A stretch of DNA of 64,000 nucleotides, from the NCBI GenBank assembly GCA_030760725.1, contig JASWHV010000008.1:52923671-52987670 (forward strand), given 5' to 3'. The position numbers and the translations under genes are program-made. Source of the DNA: Neostapfia colusana (Eukaryota > Streptophyta > Magnoliopsida > Poales > Poaceae). Positions 21,264 to 31,908 of the stretch are shown here, piece after piece. Each line of letters opens with the position of its first letter. Positions within the stretch are counted from its first letter, which is position 1. A model generated the notes under the pieces. It was given only the letters and a program-made list of their open reading frames with translations, did no database searches and was not told the origin of the DNA.

Positions 21264-21650
21264 ATCTCCCCCTTTTTGGTGATTGATGACAACCATTTGA
21301 GATATCACAATTGAGAATTAAATGTTGATTTTCATAAGGTGTGCACATTTGAGAATAATAAAGAATTCACAAAAAGCTTCTCACATATGCACACACCTTA
21401 TGGTGGGGTGCCTAACAGGTGTGTGATAAACAAAATGTGATAGATTAAAGACAAACAATAGTGAACATATAAGTAGGCATTAGAGCATAGTGCATCACAC
21501 ATAAGAAAAGAAATAGTGCATTACAAGATTTTAAAATAGGTACATGTCCTTGACCACAAAAGAGCTTAATAACTAATACTAGATAGAAATAGTCCACAAA
21601 AGAGCTTAATAACTAATACTAGATAGAAATAGTCCAAATCTAATCTCAAT

Positions 21651-21680
21651 CTCTCCCCCTTTGGCATTAAGGCACCAAAA
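21651..21680 (-). promoter_or_regulatory. Conserved purine-rich element after the env-like gene (A)
   Basis: On the minus strand the element combines TTTTGGTGCCTTAATGCC with AAAGGGGGAGAG, starting about 20 bases after the env-like stop. The same element follows the env-like genes of B and C. It resembles a second polypurine tract. Confidence 0.65.
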
Positions 21681-21699
21681 AGGGAAAAATCGAGGGGAA

Positions 21700-23229
21700 T
21701 CACTCATCGCTGCCTCCTCCGTCAGTCTCAGTCTGATTTTCATATTCACTGACTTCGGCATCCACGGGAGCAGGATCTTCCTCTGAGTCCTCGGAGACGG
21801 GCGGTGATCCAGCGGGCTCAATCTCAAGCTTTGCACAGATAGATTTGATATTGGCATTGACGTATTGTTGATGTTTCTTCCTTGCAAGCTTTTCCTTGCG
21901 CTGCCTGTCTTCGATCTTGCGGCAGCAGACAAAGATGGAGGAGAGCATCTTGAGGATGCCACTGGATGATTCTTGGGCAGGTGGAGATCCAGGAGGAGCA
22001 GCTGCAGATCTAGTGTCATCATGAGCTTGCTTTGATCTCCTCTCCACTGGTGGAGAGGACGGGGCGGTTGGAGCCGGCGGGAGAGTGTACTCGGTGGGTT
22101 TTTGCGACTTCAACCCCGTATGCTTGACATCCTTGAGAAACTCAAGTCCCGTCACTTTCTCAATCATGTACATGATATACGGTGCGTATCCACAGGACCT
22201 ATTGGGGGTAATTGAGATGTTCACAATGTCGTTGTAGATATACTCAAAGACATTAAATGGTCTCCTCCCACTAATGACCTTCATGAGAGTCCTCAAGGTC
22301 CCTTGTATAGTTCCTGCATCTCCATCCTTCGGAGCTATAGTCTTTCTCAAGACTCTATTTAGGACCACAAAGAAGGGCTTTAGATATTTGATGGTGGGAG
22401 GAACATATGGCATCCTTGTGTCATAGAGAAATTCAAGTTCCTCCTTCTCCAGGGGTTTCAGATTATGAATGACCAGTTCATGATCCAAAGTGTGTTGGAG
22501 GTGAAGAATCCTAGCAAATTCATCATACGTGACACTATACCTTGAACCATGAGTCATCCAAGTAAGACTATCTCCATCATCCCGAGCAAAGTAGAGAGTG
22601 GAGTAAAACTGGGTAATTACTTCATTGTTCCAGTCATACTCAAAGGATAGCAGGTCCGTCAGACCGTGCCTCTCTAACGCCTCCACCATCTCACGAAATG
22701 CAGGATACCTCTTCGACTTCAGATATTCAACATTTAGCCATTGACTCTCTACTACAGGGTTCTTCATCTTCATGTACACATGCTCGTAGTAGTCTGCATG
22801 GAAGTTGCTCCAGAACCTTGGATCAGAGCATTGCTTAGGTCGGTCATACACTTGAATCTTCCTGAAATTATCAGCTAGCTCACTCCCTTTTCCAGTGAAA
22901 TCCTCACTTGAAGGCTGCCTGTTGCGGTGAATAGGGTTTTTCATCTTCAAGGGCCCAAGGGGACCACTAGCAAGTCCCTTCCCTTTATTGAGAATTCTTT
23001 TTGGCCCTGACGAGCCCTCAGCAGCATCTTTCCTTAGAGGTCTTTTGCCAATGACTTTCCTCTTCTTAGGTTGATTGTCGTCGGAGGGTGGAGAGTGGAC
23101 ATTGACATCATGTCTCTTCTTCATAACTCTCTCCTTGGTCCTCCTCACTTTCTCGCGTTGAACGTCTTCATCAATGTGAAAGGAGTTGTCATCTGAGCCT
23201 GAAGACATGATGCCTGATAAGGAGTTCAA
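21700..23229 (-). CDS. Sirevirus A env-like (third) gene product
   Basis: An intact 509-codon frame, 3' of pol on the same strand. The second Met at 23208 (MSSGSDDNSF) is an alternative start. The N-terminal 100 residues are basic and contain PKKRKV at residues 54-59, a classical nuclear-localisation motif. The middle has a plant-transposon domain (HGLTDLLSFEYDW, SYSVTYDEFARILHL-like, RVLRKTIAPKDGDAG, NRSCGYAPYIMYMIEKVTGL). After a Pro-rich linker comes a short hydrophobic stretch (ILKMLSSIFVCC), a basic helix and an acidic tail. I see no signal peptide or full-length membrane segment. Such genes are called env-like by position only. Confidence 0.8.
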   Translation of the reverse strand: MNSLSGIMSSGSDDNSFHIDEDVQREKVRRTKERVMKKRHDVNVHSPPSDDNQPKKRKVIGKRPLRKDAAEGSSGPKRILNKGKGLASGPLGPLKMKNPIHRNRQPSSEDFTGKGSELADNFRKIQVYDRPKQCSDPRFWSNFHADYYEHVYMKMKNPVVESQWLNVEYLKSKRYPAFREMVEALERHGLTDLLSFEYDWNNEVITQFYSTLYFARDDGDSLTWMTHGSRYSVTYDEFARILHLQHTLDHELVIHNLKPLEKEELEFLYDTRMPYVPPTIKYLKPFFVVLNRVLRKTIAPKDGDAGTIQGTLRTLMKVISGRRPFNVFEYIYNDIVNISITPNRSCGYAPYIMYMIEKVTGLEFLKDVKHTGLKSQKPTEYTLPPAPTAPSSPPVERRSKQAHDDTRSAAAPPGSPPAQESSSGILKMLSSIFVCCRKIEDRQRKEKLARKKHQQYVNANIKSICAKLEIEPAGSPPVSEDSEEDPAPVDAEVSEYENQTETDGGGSDE

Positions 23230-24090
23230 GGATTAGATGCAAATGGACTCATTATCGACTTCAAATGGGAATGTAGGGGTTCAACTGTCAGAGACCGGAC
23301 TTGTCCGATTTCAGAGTGCGGACTTGTCCGGTGGACCAGACTTGTCCGCCTCTATGCCGGACTAGTCCGGCCTGGCATAAAAACCCTAATGTTTCATTTG
23401 AATCAAATCTCCTATCTAAGGGCACAAGAGTAGGAACATGGTAGGAATACATCTATTGAGGCAATGTACATCCTTTTGAAATCAAAGAAAACTAGCTAGA
23501 ACTAGAAAAGTTGAGATTTTGGTTTAAAGGGGGAAATTTACCAAGATTTGAAGATTCGCGTCGAAGAAGTGGAAATCAGTCCGGATGAGTCCGGAGGAGG
23601 GAGACCACTCGTCAAGGGGAGTCTTTTTCGCGGAGAAAAACTCGATTTTGAGGGTTCAACCAGAAAATCACTTTGGGGGCTAGGGTTTGGAAGAGGAGAG
23701 GGAGAGCAAGTCTAATGAGGGGTGAGGGAGAGGTCTGGGCCGGCCAAGTACTTCTATATGCGACTGACCGGACTAGTCCGGTCATGGTAGCGGACTAGTC
23801 CGGTGCCCCTGAATTAACCTAATTGTGGTCTGTCCGGACTAGTCCGGTTGGAAATCGGACTAGTCCGTTTCCAACAGACTTGATACATATATAGATAATT
23901 AATAGTGATCCAAGGACAATAATTTTGCAAGTAGTCTTGGTGATTACGACCAGTAGGCAATCAGCAATCAAAAAATGGTCATAATCCACAAGATTTCTTC
24001 ATTAAAATAGTTTTCTGAGTGGAAAAGGAGAAGAGGAGCATTTTGATGATACAAAGGAACATTTTGAGTTGCAACCAGGTATGCAATTTT
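23230..24090. promoter_or_regulatory. Palindrome-rich pol/env spacer of Sirevirus A
   Basis: This non-coding spacer contains at least eight CCGGACTAGTCCGG-like or CCGGACTTGTCCGG-like palindromes, in groups at 23290-23370 and 23765-23870, the same motif as in the LTRs. It could hold a promoter or splice acceptor for the env-like gene; no single site can be proved. Confidence 0.6.
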
Positions 24091-27000
24091 TCAAGCCACA
24101 TTTCGAGAGTAAAGAATGTTTAGCTCATTTCTTAGTTCACAGAACCTTTTCTCATCTAATGGTTTGGTAAAAATATCCGCAAGATGTTTTTTAGTCCTAA
24201 CATGTGAAATAGTAATGTCACCTTTTAATGAGTGATCTCTAAGAAAGTGATGATGGATGTCTATGTGCTTAGTTCTTGAGTGCTCTACAGGGTTTTGTGC
24301 AATTTTTATAGCACTTTCATTATCGCATAGAAGCGGGATATGACTTAGATTGTAGCCGTAGTCCCTAAGAGTTTGTCGCATCCAAAGTAGTTGCGCACAG
24401 CAACTACCGGCTGCAACATACTCCGCTTCCGCTGTGGAAAGAGCAATGGATTTTTGCTTTTTAGATGACCAAGAGACTAGGGACCTACCAAGAAATTGAC
24501 AAGTCCCTGACGTGCTCTTTCTATCGACTTTGCATCCTGCATAGTCGGCGTCAGAATACCCTATCAATTTAAACTTGGATCCTTTGGGATACCAAAGGCC
24601 CAAGTTGGGTGTGTGCACAAGGTACCTTAGGATTCTTTTTACAGCAATTAAGTGACACTCTTTAGGTGCGGCTTGAAACCTTGCACACATGCAAACACTA
24701 AGCATAATATCTGGCCTAGATGCACATAAGTATAGTAAGAAGCCAATCATGGACCGATATACCTTTTGGTCCACATTTGGACCGTCTTCATTGAGGTCGA
24801 GATGTCCGTTGATGGCCATGGGTGTCTTGATGGGCTTGGCTTTGTCCATATTGAATTTCTTGAGAATGTCTTGTGTATATTTAGTTTGGCTTATAAATGT
24901 ACCTTCTCTCAGTTGCTTCACTTGAAATCCCAAGAAGAACCTCAATTCACCCATCATTGACATCTCGAACCTATCTGTCATTATTTTGCTAAATTCTTCA
25001 CAGAAGGACTTGTTAGTGGATCCAAAGATAATATCATCAACATAAATTTGACATACGAATAAATGATCATCAAAATGTTTAGTAAAGAGTGTATAGTCAG
25101 CTTTACCAATTTTGAATCTATTTTGAATCAGAAAATCTCTAAGGCACTCATACCAGGCTCGAGGAGCCTGTTTGAGGCCATAGAGAGCCTTACGCAGTTT
25201 ACAGACATGGTTGGGATACTCCTGATCTTCGAACCTCGGTGGCTGCTCCACATAGACTTCCTCCTTTATCGGACCATTGAGAAATGCACTCTTGACGTCC
25301 ATTTGATACAACTTAAAATTATGGTGAGTAGCATATGCCAATAAAATGCGAATGGACTCAAGTCTAGCTACAGGGGCGAAGGTTTCATTGAAATCCAAAC
25401 CTTCCACTTGAGAATAACCTTTGGCCACCAACCTCGCTTTATTTCTTGTCACTACTCCATGTTCATCTTGCTTGTTCCGAAAGATCCATTTGGTTCCAAC
25501 GATGTTCGCCCTTGGTCTTTCCACCAGCTCCCACACTTCATTTCTTTTGAAGTTGTTCAGCTCCTCTTGCATCGCAATCACCCAGTCTGGATCCCTTAAG
25601 GCTTCTTCTACCCTGTATGGCTCCAGAAAAGACACAAAAGAATAGTGTTCACAAAAATTGCAATTTGAGATCTAGTAGTTACTCCCTTAGCAATATCTCC
25701 AATGATATTGTTGACAGGATGGTCTCTTTGCACACACTGATGTACTCTTGGGTGTGGAATTTGTATAGTTGCTTGTTCTTCATTGTCTTCATGTGTCATG
25801 TCTCTCCCTAGATCATTGCTTCCATGATCATCTTGATCTTCTTGACCTTCCTCAACCTGATCTTGTGTAGGAGCTCCCCCTTGATCATTGCTTGCTTGTT
25901 GAAATTCATCTTGTGTTTCCTCTCGTGGTAGGATATCACCAAGTGCCATTTTCTTCAGTGCTTCACATGGAGCTTCCTCCTTATCTAGCATAAACTTATC
26001 GACTTGCTCCACTTGTGAGCCGTTAGTTTCATCGAACACTACATCACGTGCTACTTCAACAAGGCCGGACACCTTGTTGAAGACACGATAGGCGTAGGCA
26101 TTCGATTCATATCCGAGCAAGAATCCTTCATCGGACTTCGAAGCGAACTTCGAGGCCCTTGATTTCTTGTTCAGAATAAAACATTTCCAACCAAAAACTT
26201 TGAAATAAGAAACATTAGGCTTTTTACCCGTGAGAAGCTCATATGGAGTTTTCTTCAGTAGTCGATGAAGGTACAACCGATTTGTGGCATGACAAGCGGT
26301 GTTCACCGCTTCTGCCCAAAATCGGTCTGACGTCTTGTATTCATCCAACATTGTTCTCGCCATTTCGATCAATGTCCTGTTCTTTCTTTCGGCCACCCCA
26401 TTCTGTTGAGGAGAGTAGGGTGCCGAGAATTCATGCTTTATACCTTCTTCATTGAGATATTCTTCAACTTGGGTGTTCTTGAATTCTGTCCCATTGTCAC
26501 TTCTGATATTCTTTACGGTTGATGAGAATTCATTTTGAGCTCTTTTCAAGAACTTCTTGAGGATTCCCTGAGTTTCTGATTTATCATACAAGAAAAATAC
26601 CCAGGTAAATATTGAAAAATCATCAACAATTACTAAACCATATTTGTTACCGCCGATGCTGATGTACGCAATTGGACCAAAGAGATCCATGTGGAGAAGT
26701 TCCAGCGGTCTAGCGGTGGTCATCACATTCTTGGCGGGGTGTGGTGCTCCAACCTGTTTTCCTGCTTGACAAGCGCTGCACGACCTGTCTTTTTCAAAAA
26801 CCACATCCTTAAGACCACGGATGTGACCACCTTTTAGAAGTTTCTGCAGATTTCTCATTCCAACATGGGCTAGCCGTCTATGCCACAACCATCCCATGTT
26901 AGTCTTAGCAACCAAGCAAGTGTTGAGTTCGGCTTTATCTTTGTTGAAGTCAACAAGATAAAGCTTTCCCTTCAACAATCCCTTGAATGCAATCGAGCCA

Positions 27001-27321
27001 TCGCTTCTTCTAAAGACAGTCACACCCTCATTAGTGAATAAACAGTTGTAACCTTTGTTGCATAGTTTAGATATTGATAAAAGATTATAATCTAGAGAGT
27101 CTACATGTAAAACATTATATAAGGTGTGTTGAGAGGATATTTCAATGTTACCACTACCAAGGACCTTTCCTTGGCTGTTGTCTCCAAAGTATATACCTTC
27201 ACTTGGATCCTTGTTACACTCGTATTCCACAAACATGCCTCTCTCTCCGGTCATATGATTTGTGCATCCGCTATCTAGCACCCACTTAGATCCACCGGAG
27301 GAGTAAGTCTGGAAGATAGAA
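24091..27321 (-). pseudogene. pol: Sirevirus A pol: protease, integrase, RT, RNase H
   Basis: Protease motif VLDSGCTNHMTG near 27281. Pre-integrase LWHRRLAHVG and CSACQAGK. Integrase catalytic Asp in LHMDLFGP, Asp in SDNGTEFKN and Glu in NGVAERKN. Then RT with QMDVKSAFLNG and YVDDIIFGST, RNase H with SDADYAGCKVDRKSTSG, AEAEYVAAG, DNESAIKIAQ, and the end LADIFTKPLD. A one-base deletion near 25660, between integrase and RT, splits pol into two frames that overlap at 25608-25635. All catalytic residues I can see are otherwise present. Confidence 0.93.
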
Positions 27322-29591
27322 TTATTTCTGGGTTTTAGGTACCCAAGCTTGCTTGGGTCCTCTCAGGTTAGTCACAAGAGTCTTGGGCACCCACACACAA
27401 GTTTTCAAGTTCTTGTGGCGTGGCCCTGTATATTTAGCAATGACTTTTCCATACTTGTTTTTCATGAGAACATAAGAAGCATCAAATGTATGGAACAGTG
27501 TTTGTAGCTCAGATTCATGGGATTTTTCTTTAACAAAAATGATCCTATTCTTAGCATGATTAGAAGTAGACATGTGTTTGTTCCTGTCAAAGCCAAGACC
27601 ATCTTTGACATTGGGAGGTCTAGTGATCATATATGCACTTCGTGCATATTTGATCTTCTCCTTATCAAAGATGCCATTTTGAGAAGAATGCATGTCATGT
27701 GGGGTTGAAGCATGAGAAATTACATTCTTCTTACTAGAGCAAGTGCAGGTTCTTATTGTTGTCGAGCTCATGTCTTTGGAGGAAGAGCTCTTGGAGGAAG
27801 AGGAGTCACTTTGTTTGAGCGACTCAACTTGCACCTCAAGGATTTTGTTAACTTTTGACAAGTTAGCAAGTTCTTCCTTGATTGCAATGTGCGAGTCCTC
27901 TAACTTTGAGTAAATTTCCTTACTCAAGGCTAGCTCTAACTCAAGTGACTCATTCTTCTCTCTCTCAAGCTCAAGAAGCTTTTCAACTTCTTGATATCTC
28001 TTCATCTCACGGATGAGCATATCTTCTTGTCGGTTGACAAGTTCCTCCTTTTCAAAGATTTCGTTTGACAACATTTCCATTTTCTTTAAAGCAATTTTAC
28101 TTAGCCCTCTAAACAATTCTTCATTATCACTAGAGCTATCAAAGTCATCAATGGAGGAATTTAGCACAGGAGGAGTAAGTCGAACCTTTTTCTTGCCTTC
28201 CTTAGCCATAAGACAAGTGTGGTTGTTCATGTCCCGTCCTCCCATGTTCGGAAAGAGTGTGGCTCTCATAGTTGGTTTCTTGACTGCGATAGTGGCCATC
28301 TCTTCTTCTTCATCGGAGGAGGACTCGTCGTTTGAGTCCCACCCCTTCCCAATGTGAGCTTGATGGGCTTGTCTTCTTTTTTTGAATTTTTTCTTTTCTT
28401 GAGATCTTGTTTCCTTCTTCTTTTTGTTTTCTTCATAAGTACAGTCCACCATGAAGTGACCATACTCTCCGCAGTTGTAGCAAGTATGTCGAGCCTTGGA
28501 TTTTCCTTTATCCTTGCTTTTGCCTTCATGTGAGTTGTTGTCGTGTCTTCTCTTCATCATGCGTTTGAACTTTTTGATGAAGAGTACCATTTCTTCGTCA
28601 TCAAGATCGGTGCTTTCGTCGCTTGTATCTCCATCGTCTTGGTCTTCACGAGTTTCTTTGAGTTTGGGTCTGCACGTTGCTTTGAGAGCAACTTCTTTCT
28701 TTTTAGAAGAGGTGAGCTCGGCTAAGTCTTTGACGTATTGAGCCTCTTTCTCCATCATTTCATGATTTATGATCTTTCCCAATAACTCATCGAGAGTCAT
28801 TTTGTGAAACCCGGGCTTTCTCTAATCATTGAGCAAAGTGTGACGTTTCTTGGCATGAAGGCTCTTATCACCCTTTTGACCACCTCGTGATCAGTCCATT
28901 TCTTACTTCCATAGGCACGGATTTTGTTGATGAGTGCCTTTATCCGATTGTACATGTCTTGAGGTGATTCGCCTTCTTCAATAGCAAATCTCCCCAACTC
29001 TCCTTCTAGCATCTCAATTTTGGCTTCACGTACAGACCTATTTCCTTCATGAGCTGTGTTGAGGGTATCCCAGATTTCTTTTGCACTTTCTAACCCATCG
29101 ATCTTGGTGAATTCCTCTCTGCTTAGTGATGATGTGATCACGGCGACGGCTTGTGCGTTTCTGTGAATTTCTTGTTCTTGTTCTGGAGTGAGTTCATCAT
29201 CCGTGTCCGGAATATCGATGCCTGTGCAAACAATGTGCCACAGACTAGGGTTCAGGGATATCAGATGCATCTTCATGTTGTACTTCCACATGGTGTAGTC
29301 ACTTCCGTCAAACTGTGGGGGCCTTCCCATAGGAATAGAGAGATAATGATTATTTGAATTGAGACGGTTGTAGTTGTAAGGATACCTGGAGTAGTCATGA
29401 TGACCACTCCCCATCATCTTTTCTTTCTCTTTTCCCTTTTGTGCCATTAACTTCTTTCTCAGTAATGTCTTTAGCTGTCTCACTTCATCATCGCCATGTG
29501 GATTTTCTTTCAGCACATCGAAGGCTTTGGCTTCTTGCTCCTCATCGTTGTTGTCCGTCTTTGGGATATCGTTGTTCTTCTCAGAGGCCAT
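27322..29591 (-). pseudogene. gag: Sirevirus A gag
   Basis: ATG at 29591 (MASEKNNDIPK). The capsid part has YTMWKYNMKMHLISLNPSLW and AKEIWDTLNTAHEG. A one-base loss near 28803-28815 shifts the frame; coding resumes with MTLDELLGKIINHEM, an acidic region, the CCHC knuckle CYNCGEYGHFMVDC, then a long charged coiled coil (about 28020-27830; LLELEREKNESLELELALSK) and a C-terminus ending WVPKTQK. A long gag with C-terminal coiled coil is a Sirevirus trait; SIRE1 gag is reported to bind dynein light chain LC8. Pol follows in a frame one base ahead, with no ATG of its own. Confidence 0.9.
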
Positions 29592-29630
29592 TGATCTCTC
29601 CGAGATGTGAGTCTCGTTGGTGGAGAACTT

Positions 29631-29645
29631 GGCTCTGATACCAAT
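29631..29645 (-). other. Primer binding site of Sirevirus A
   Basis: On the minus strand ATTGGTATCAGAGCC directly follows the 5' LTR and is the exact initiator tRNA-Met complement used by copia elements. Confidence 0.95.
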
Positions 29646-30435
29646 TGTATGTGGCCCCAAGAGCTCACAACGAAGGAACGACGATCTCCCAATCCCAAAT
29701 CCAATTATTTGATTGATCTTGGCCTTTTTGCACCTTAGATGTATGGGGAGATGTGTTTTTGGGCTCTTGGGACAGGTGGCGGCGCTAGGGTTCGAGTTTT
29801 TGACAATATGTGTCGTGTATCTTCTGGGAAAAGACGAAGGACCTCTTTTTATAGGGTTTCCCAAAAAGTTACCGTTGTTAAACCTACTACCGGACTAGTC
29901 TGTTATATGATCGGACTTGTCCGGTCTACTTCCAGTGGGTTAACCGGACTAGTCCGGTCCACAAACCGGACTTGTCCGGTGCTATGTGAAATGTGGTTCC
30001 AGAAACTTCAGTGGACTAGTCCTATCGCTTGGATGGACTAGTCCGCAGTCCTCTAAAGAGGACAACAGAGACATGACCGGACTAGTCCGGTCCAAAACCG
30101 GACTTGTCCGATTGAGTTCCAGTAAGCTGACCGGACTAGTCCGATACGTGGACGGACTAGTCCGGTGTTCAGTGGATTTTAGTTGATTAGCCCTTACCCT
30201 TACGCAAAGTCATGAGCTCTTGGGATGTGTCTCTCACACACACCCTATACATTTATATCTACTTTGCTCTTCTAAATTCACTAAAGTCTTCCTTTTCGGG
30301 CACCACTCTATTTTTCATCTTTTTGTGCGCACCTAGCTAGTTCACTTAGTTTGTCCTGCAATCATTTCGTTAGGATCTCATGTGCTTGTCATCAATTAGC
30401 CAAAACCCACAAGGGATTTCCTAGATGCACTTTCA
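29646..30435 (-). repeat. 5' LTR of Sirevirus A
   Basis: A 790-bp LTR matching 20472-21263. A minus-strand TATAAAA box lies near 29847-29853. The same palindrome array occurs at 29890-30170. The left end reads TGTATG where the 3' copy has TGAATG. Confidence 0.95.
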
Positions 30436-30823
30436 GCAACGCCTCTTCAGAAGCTTTCAAGAGATTAAAGAATGCGCCTGCCTCATTTGTAGGCGGATCC
30501 TCCGTTTGTATATCTTGTAACATCTCATCAATCCTATCAACACCCGAACAATCATCATCATCATCATCATCTTCCACTACATGAACGGCTCGAGGAGCAG
30601 ACTCGCCGTGGAAACTCCAGACCTCATAATATGGCATGTAACCGTTTCTGCACAAGTGTAATGACAATGTCGTTTTGTCCAGAAACTTAGTATTCCGGCA
30701 TTTCGCACATGGACAACGAACTTTATCGGTCGTAGACAATGAGAATACTCGATCAATAAAGTCGTCTGTCCCGGCATACCACTCATCTGAGTGACCAGTT
30801 GCCTTGTTCCAACCGGTATACAT
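30436..30823 (-). pseudogene. TNP2-like: TNP2 transposase, N-terminal part (Transpos_assoc domain)
   Basis: ATG at 30823 opens MYTGWNKATGHSDEWYAGTD, then CPCAKCRNTKFLDKTTLSLH, NGYMPYYEVWSFHGE, and an acidic stretch of eight Asp. This is the N-terminal transposase-associated domain of plant CACTA proteins, with its Cys/His pattern. The frame is interrupted at 30436 by Sirevirus A; the GCAAC duplication at 20467-20471 marks where it resumes. Confidence 0.88.
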
Positions 30824-30892
30824 CTAACTACGGTCTTCACTCATATTTAACTCTGCAGTTTTAAGTCAAAAAATTTATATCTATTAGAAAGG

Positions 30893-31123
30893 ATAGGTCC
30901 TAAACCCACCCAAGAGTGACCGAGACGAACATGCTTATGACAAGACACGGGGTCTAGATTCACGAAATTTCGGCAGCATAACCCCGCTGTTCTCCAACTG
31001 CACGCCCGAAAATGGTGCAGTAGAGAACATTAGGGTTACACTGTCGAAACTACGTCTAAATCCAGACCCCGCGTCTCATCATAAGCACGCCCTCTCGATC
31101 ACTCCCAGGTTGTCCAAAAAGGG
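30893..31123. repeat. Long imperfect palindrome upstream of the CACTA transposase
   Basis: The left arm contains GAGTGACCGAGACGAACATG, TGCTTATGACAAGACACGGG and CAGCATAACCCC. The right arm contains their near-complements (GGTTACACTG, ATCCAGACCCCGCGTC, CATAAGCACGCCCTCTCGAT, CACTC). The centre, 30989-31028, is a tighter hairpin between GTTCTCCAACTGCAC and GTGCAGTAGAGAAC. The whole can fold into one stem of about 110 base pairs with scattered mismatches. It lies 70-300 bases 5' of the TNP2 start. Confidence 0.75.
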
Positions 31124-31199
31124 ACAATTCCCCAACCTACACGACTCACATACGTAACACATGTGAGACGGGCCGGTTCGAAACGGGTGACGCATATTG

Positions 31200-31560
31200 T
31201 AAAGGTTTACGTCAATCTTTTATTTTTTAGTCATTTAAGTGAGAGAGAGAAAAGAAGAGAAAGAGAAGGAAAGATTGGGAGAGAGACATATTCCATCGAG
31301 CTCCGCCACAGAGTCCACATTTCCTGACGCGAGCAGGTAATGCAGGCACACCTCTGGGGAGGAGAACCCGTCGTGCCCCATCATGAGCAGCAGCGCGTCC
31401 CTCCTCACAGCAGCGTGGCGGAGGACGGCGCATAAGAAGTCGGGTCAGGCGCTGTCCTATAGCGAGGAGATGAGGTCCGACGCCGGGTGCGAGAGGAGGC
31501 GGGAGCGAGCGGCGTCAGGAAGTAGGGGGCGAGGGCCCTCATGGCCTAGGAGATGCTATT
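31200..31560 (-). other. GC-rich, possibly captured gene fragment inside the CACTA element
   Basis: On the minus strand a stretch near 31440-31290 reads without a stop as a compact protein segment (AVLRHAAVRRDALLLMMGHD, SSPEVCLHYLLASGNVDSVA). It is followed by a pyrimidine-rich tract. Base composition differs sharply from the AT-rich flank. CACTA elements in grasses often carry pieces of host genes, which is one explanation. I do not recognise the gene and there is no complete frame. Confidence 0.35.
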
Positions 31561-31569
31561 AACCTAGAC

Positions 31570-31905
31570 CTAAGCATATATAATAATATAACATAACAAA
31601 ACAACAACTCCTAAACAACAACATAACAACATAACAACAACAAATCCTAAAGCATGAATAACTCCTAAACAACAATAACTCCTAAACAACAACATATAAC
31701 AACAACAAATCCATCGTATATTAATCATTATTAAGTATGAATAACACAACAATAAATCTTAAACATTATTAACCTAAACCTAAACATATATAATAACAAG
31801 TAATTTACACCGGACAACTAATTAGCGAAATTATAAACTACTATTCTAACTACATGAGCATAATTACCAACTAATTAGCATAATTATCAAGTAATTGAAT
31901 TAATG
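31570..31905. repeat. A/C-rich low-complexity DNA
   Basis: Repeats of AACAACAACATA, ACTCCTAAAC and ACAAATCCTAAA, with no coding potential. Near-copies of ATTAACCTAGACCTAAGCAT occur at 31557 and 31769. The TGGTT duplication of cluster B is at 31904-31908. Confidence 0.6.
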
Positions 31906-31908
31906 GTT

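Larger units (their letters stand above)
20472..30435 (-). mobile_element. Sirevirus A: full-length Ty1/copia with env-like gene
   Basis: About 10.0 kb, inserted in the CACTA transposase gene with a perfect GCAAC duplication (20467-20471 and 30436-30440). On the minus strand the order is 5' LTR, primer site, gag, protease-integrase, RT-RNase H, palindrome-rich spacer, env-like gene, purine tract, 3' LTR. The LTRs (790 and 792 bp) differ by roughly 2 percent by eye. Gag and pol each contain a one-base frameshift, so this copy is defective. Confidence 0.95.

Noticed and set aside
31170..31190. Possible tRNA B box (GGTTCGAAAC)
   Set aside because: No A box, acceptor stem or cloverleaf could be formed around it, and it lies in CACTA non-coding DNA.
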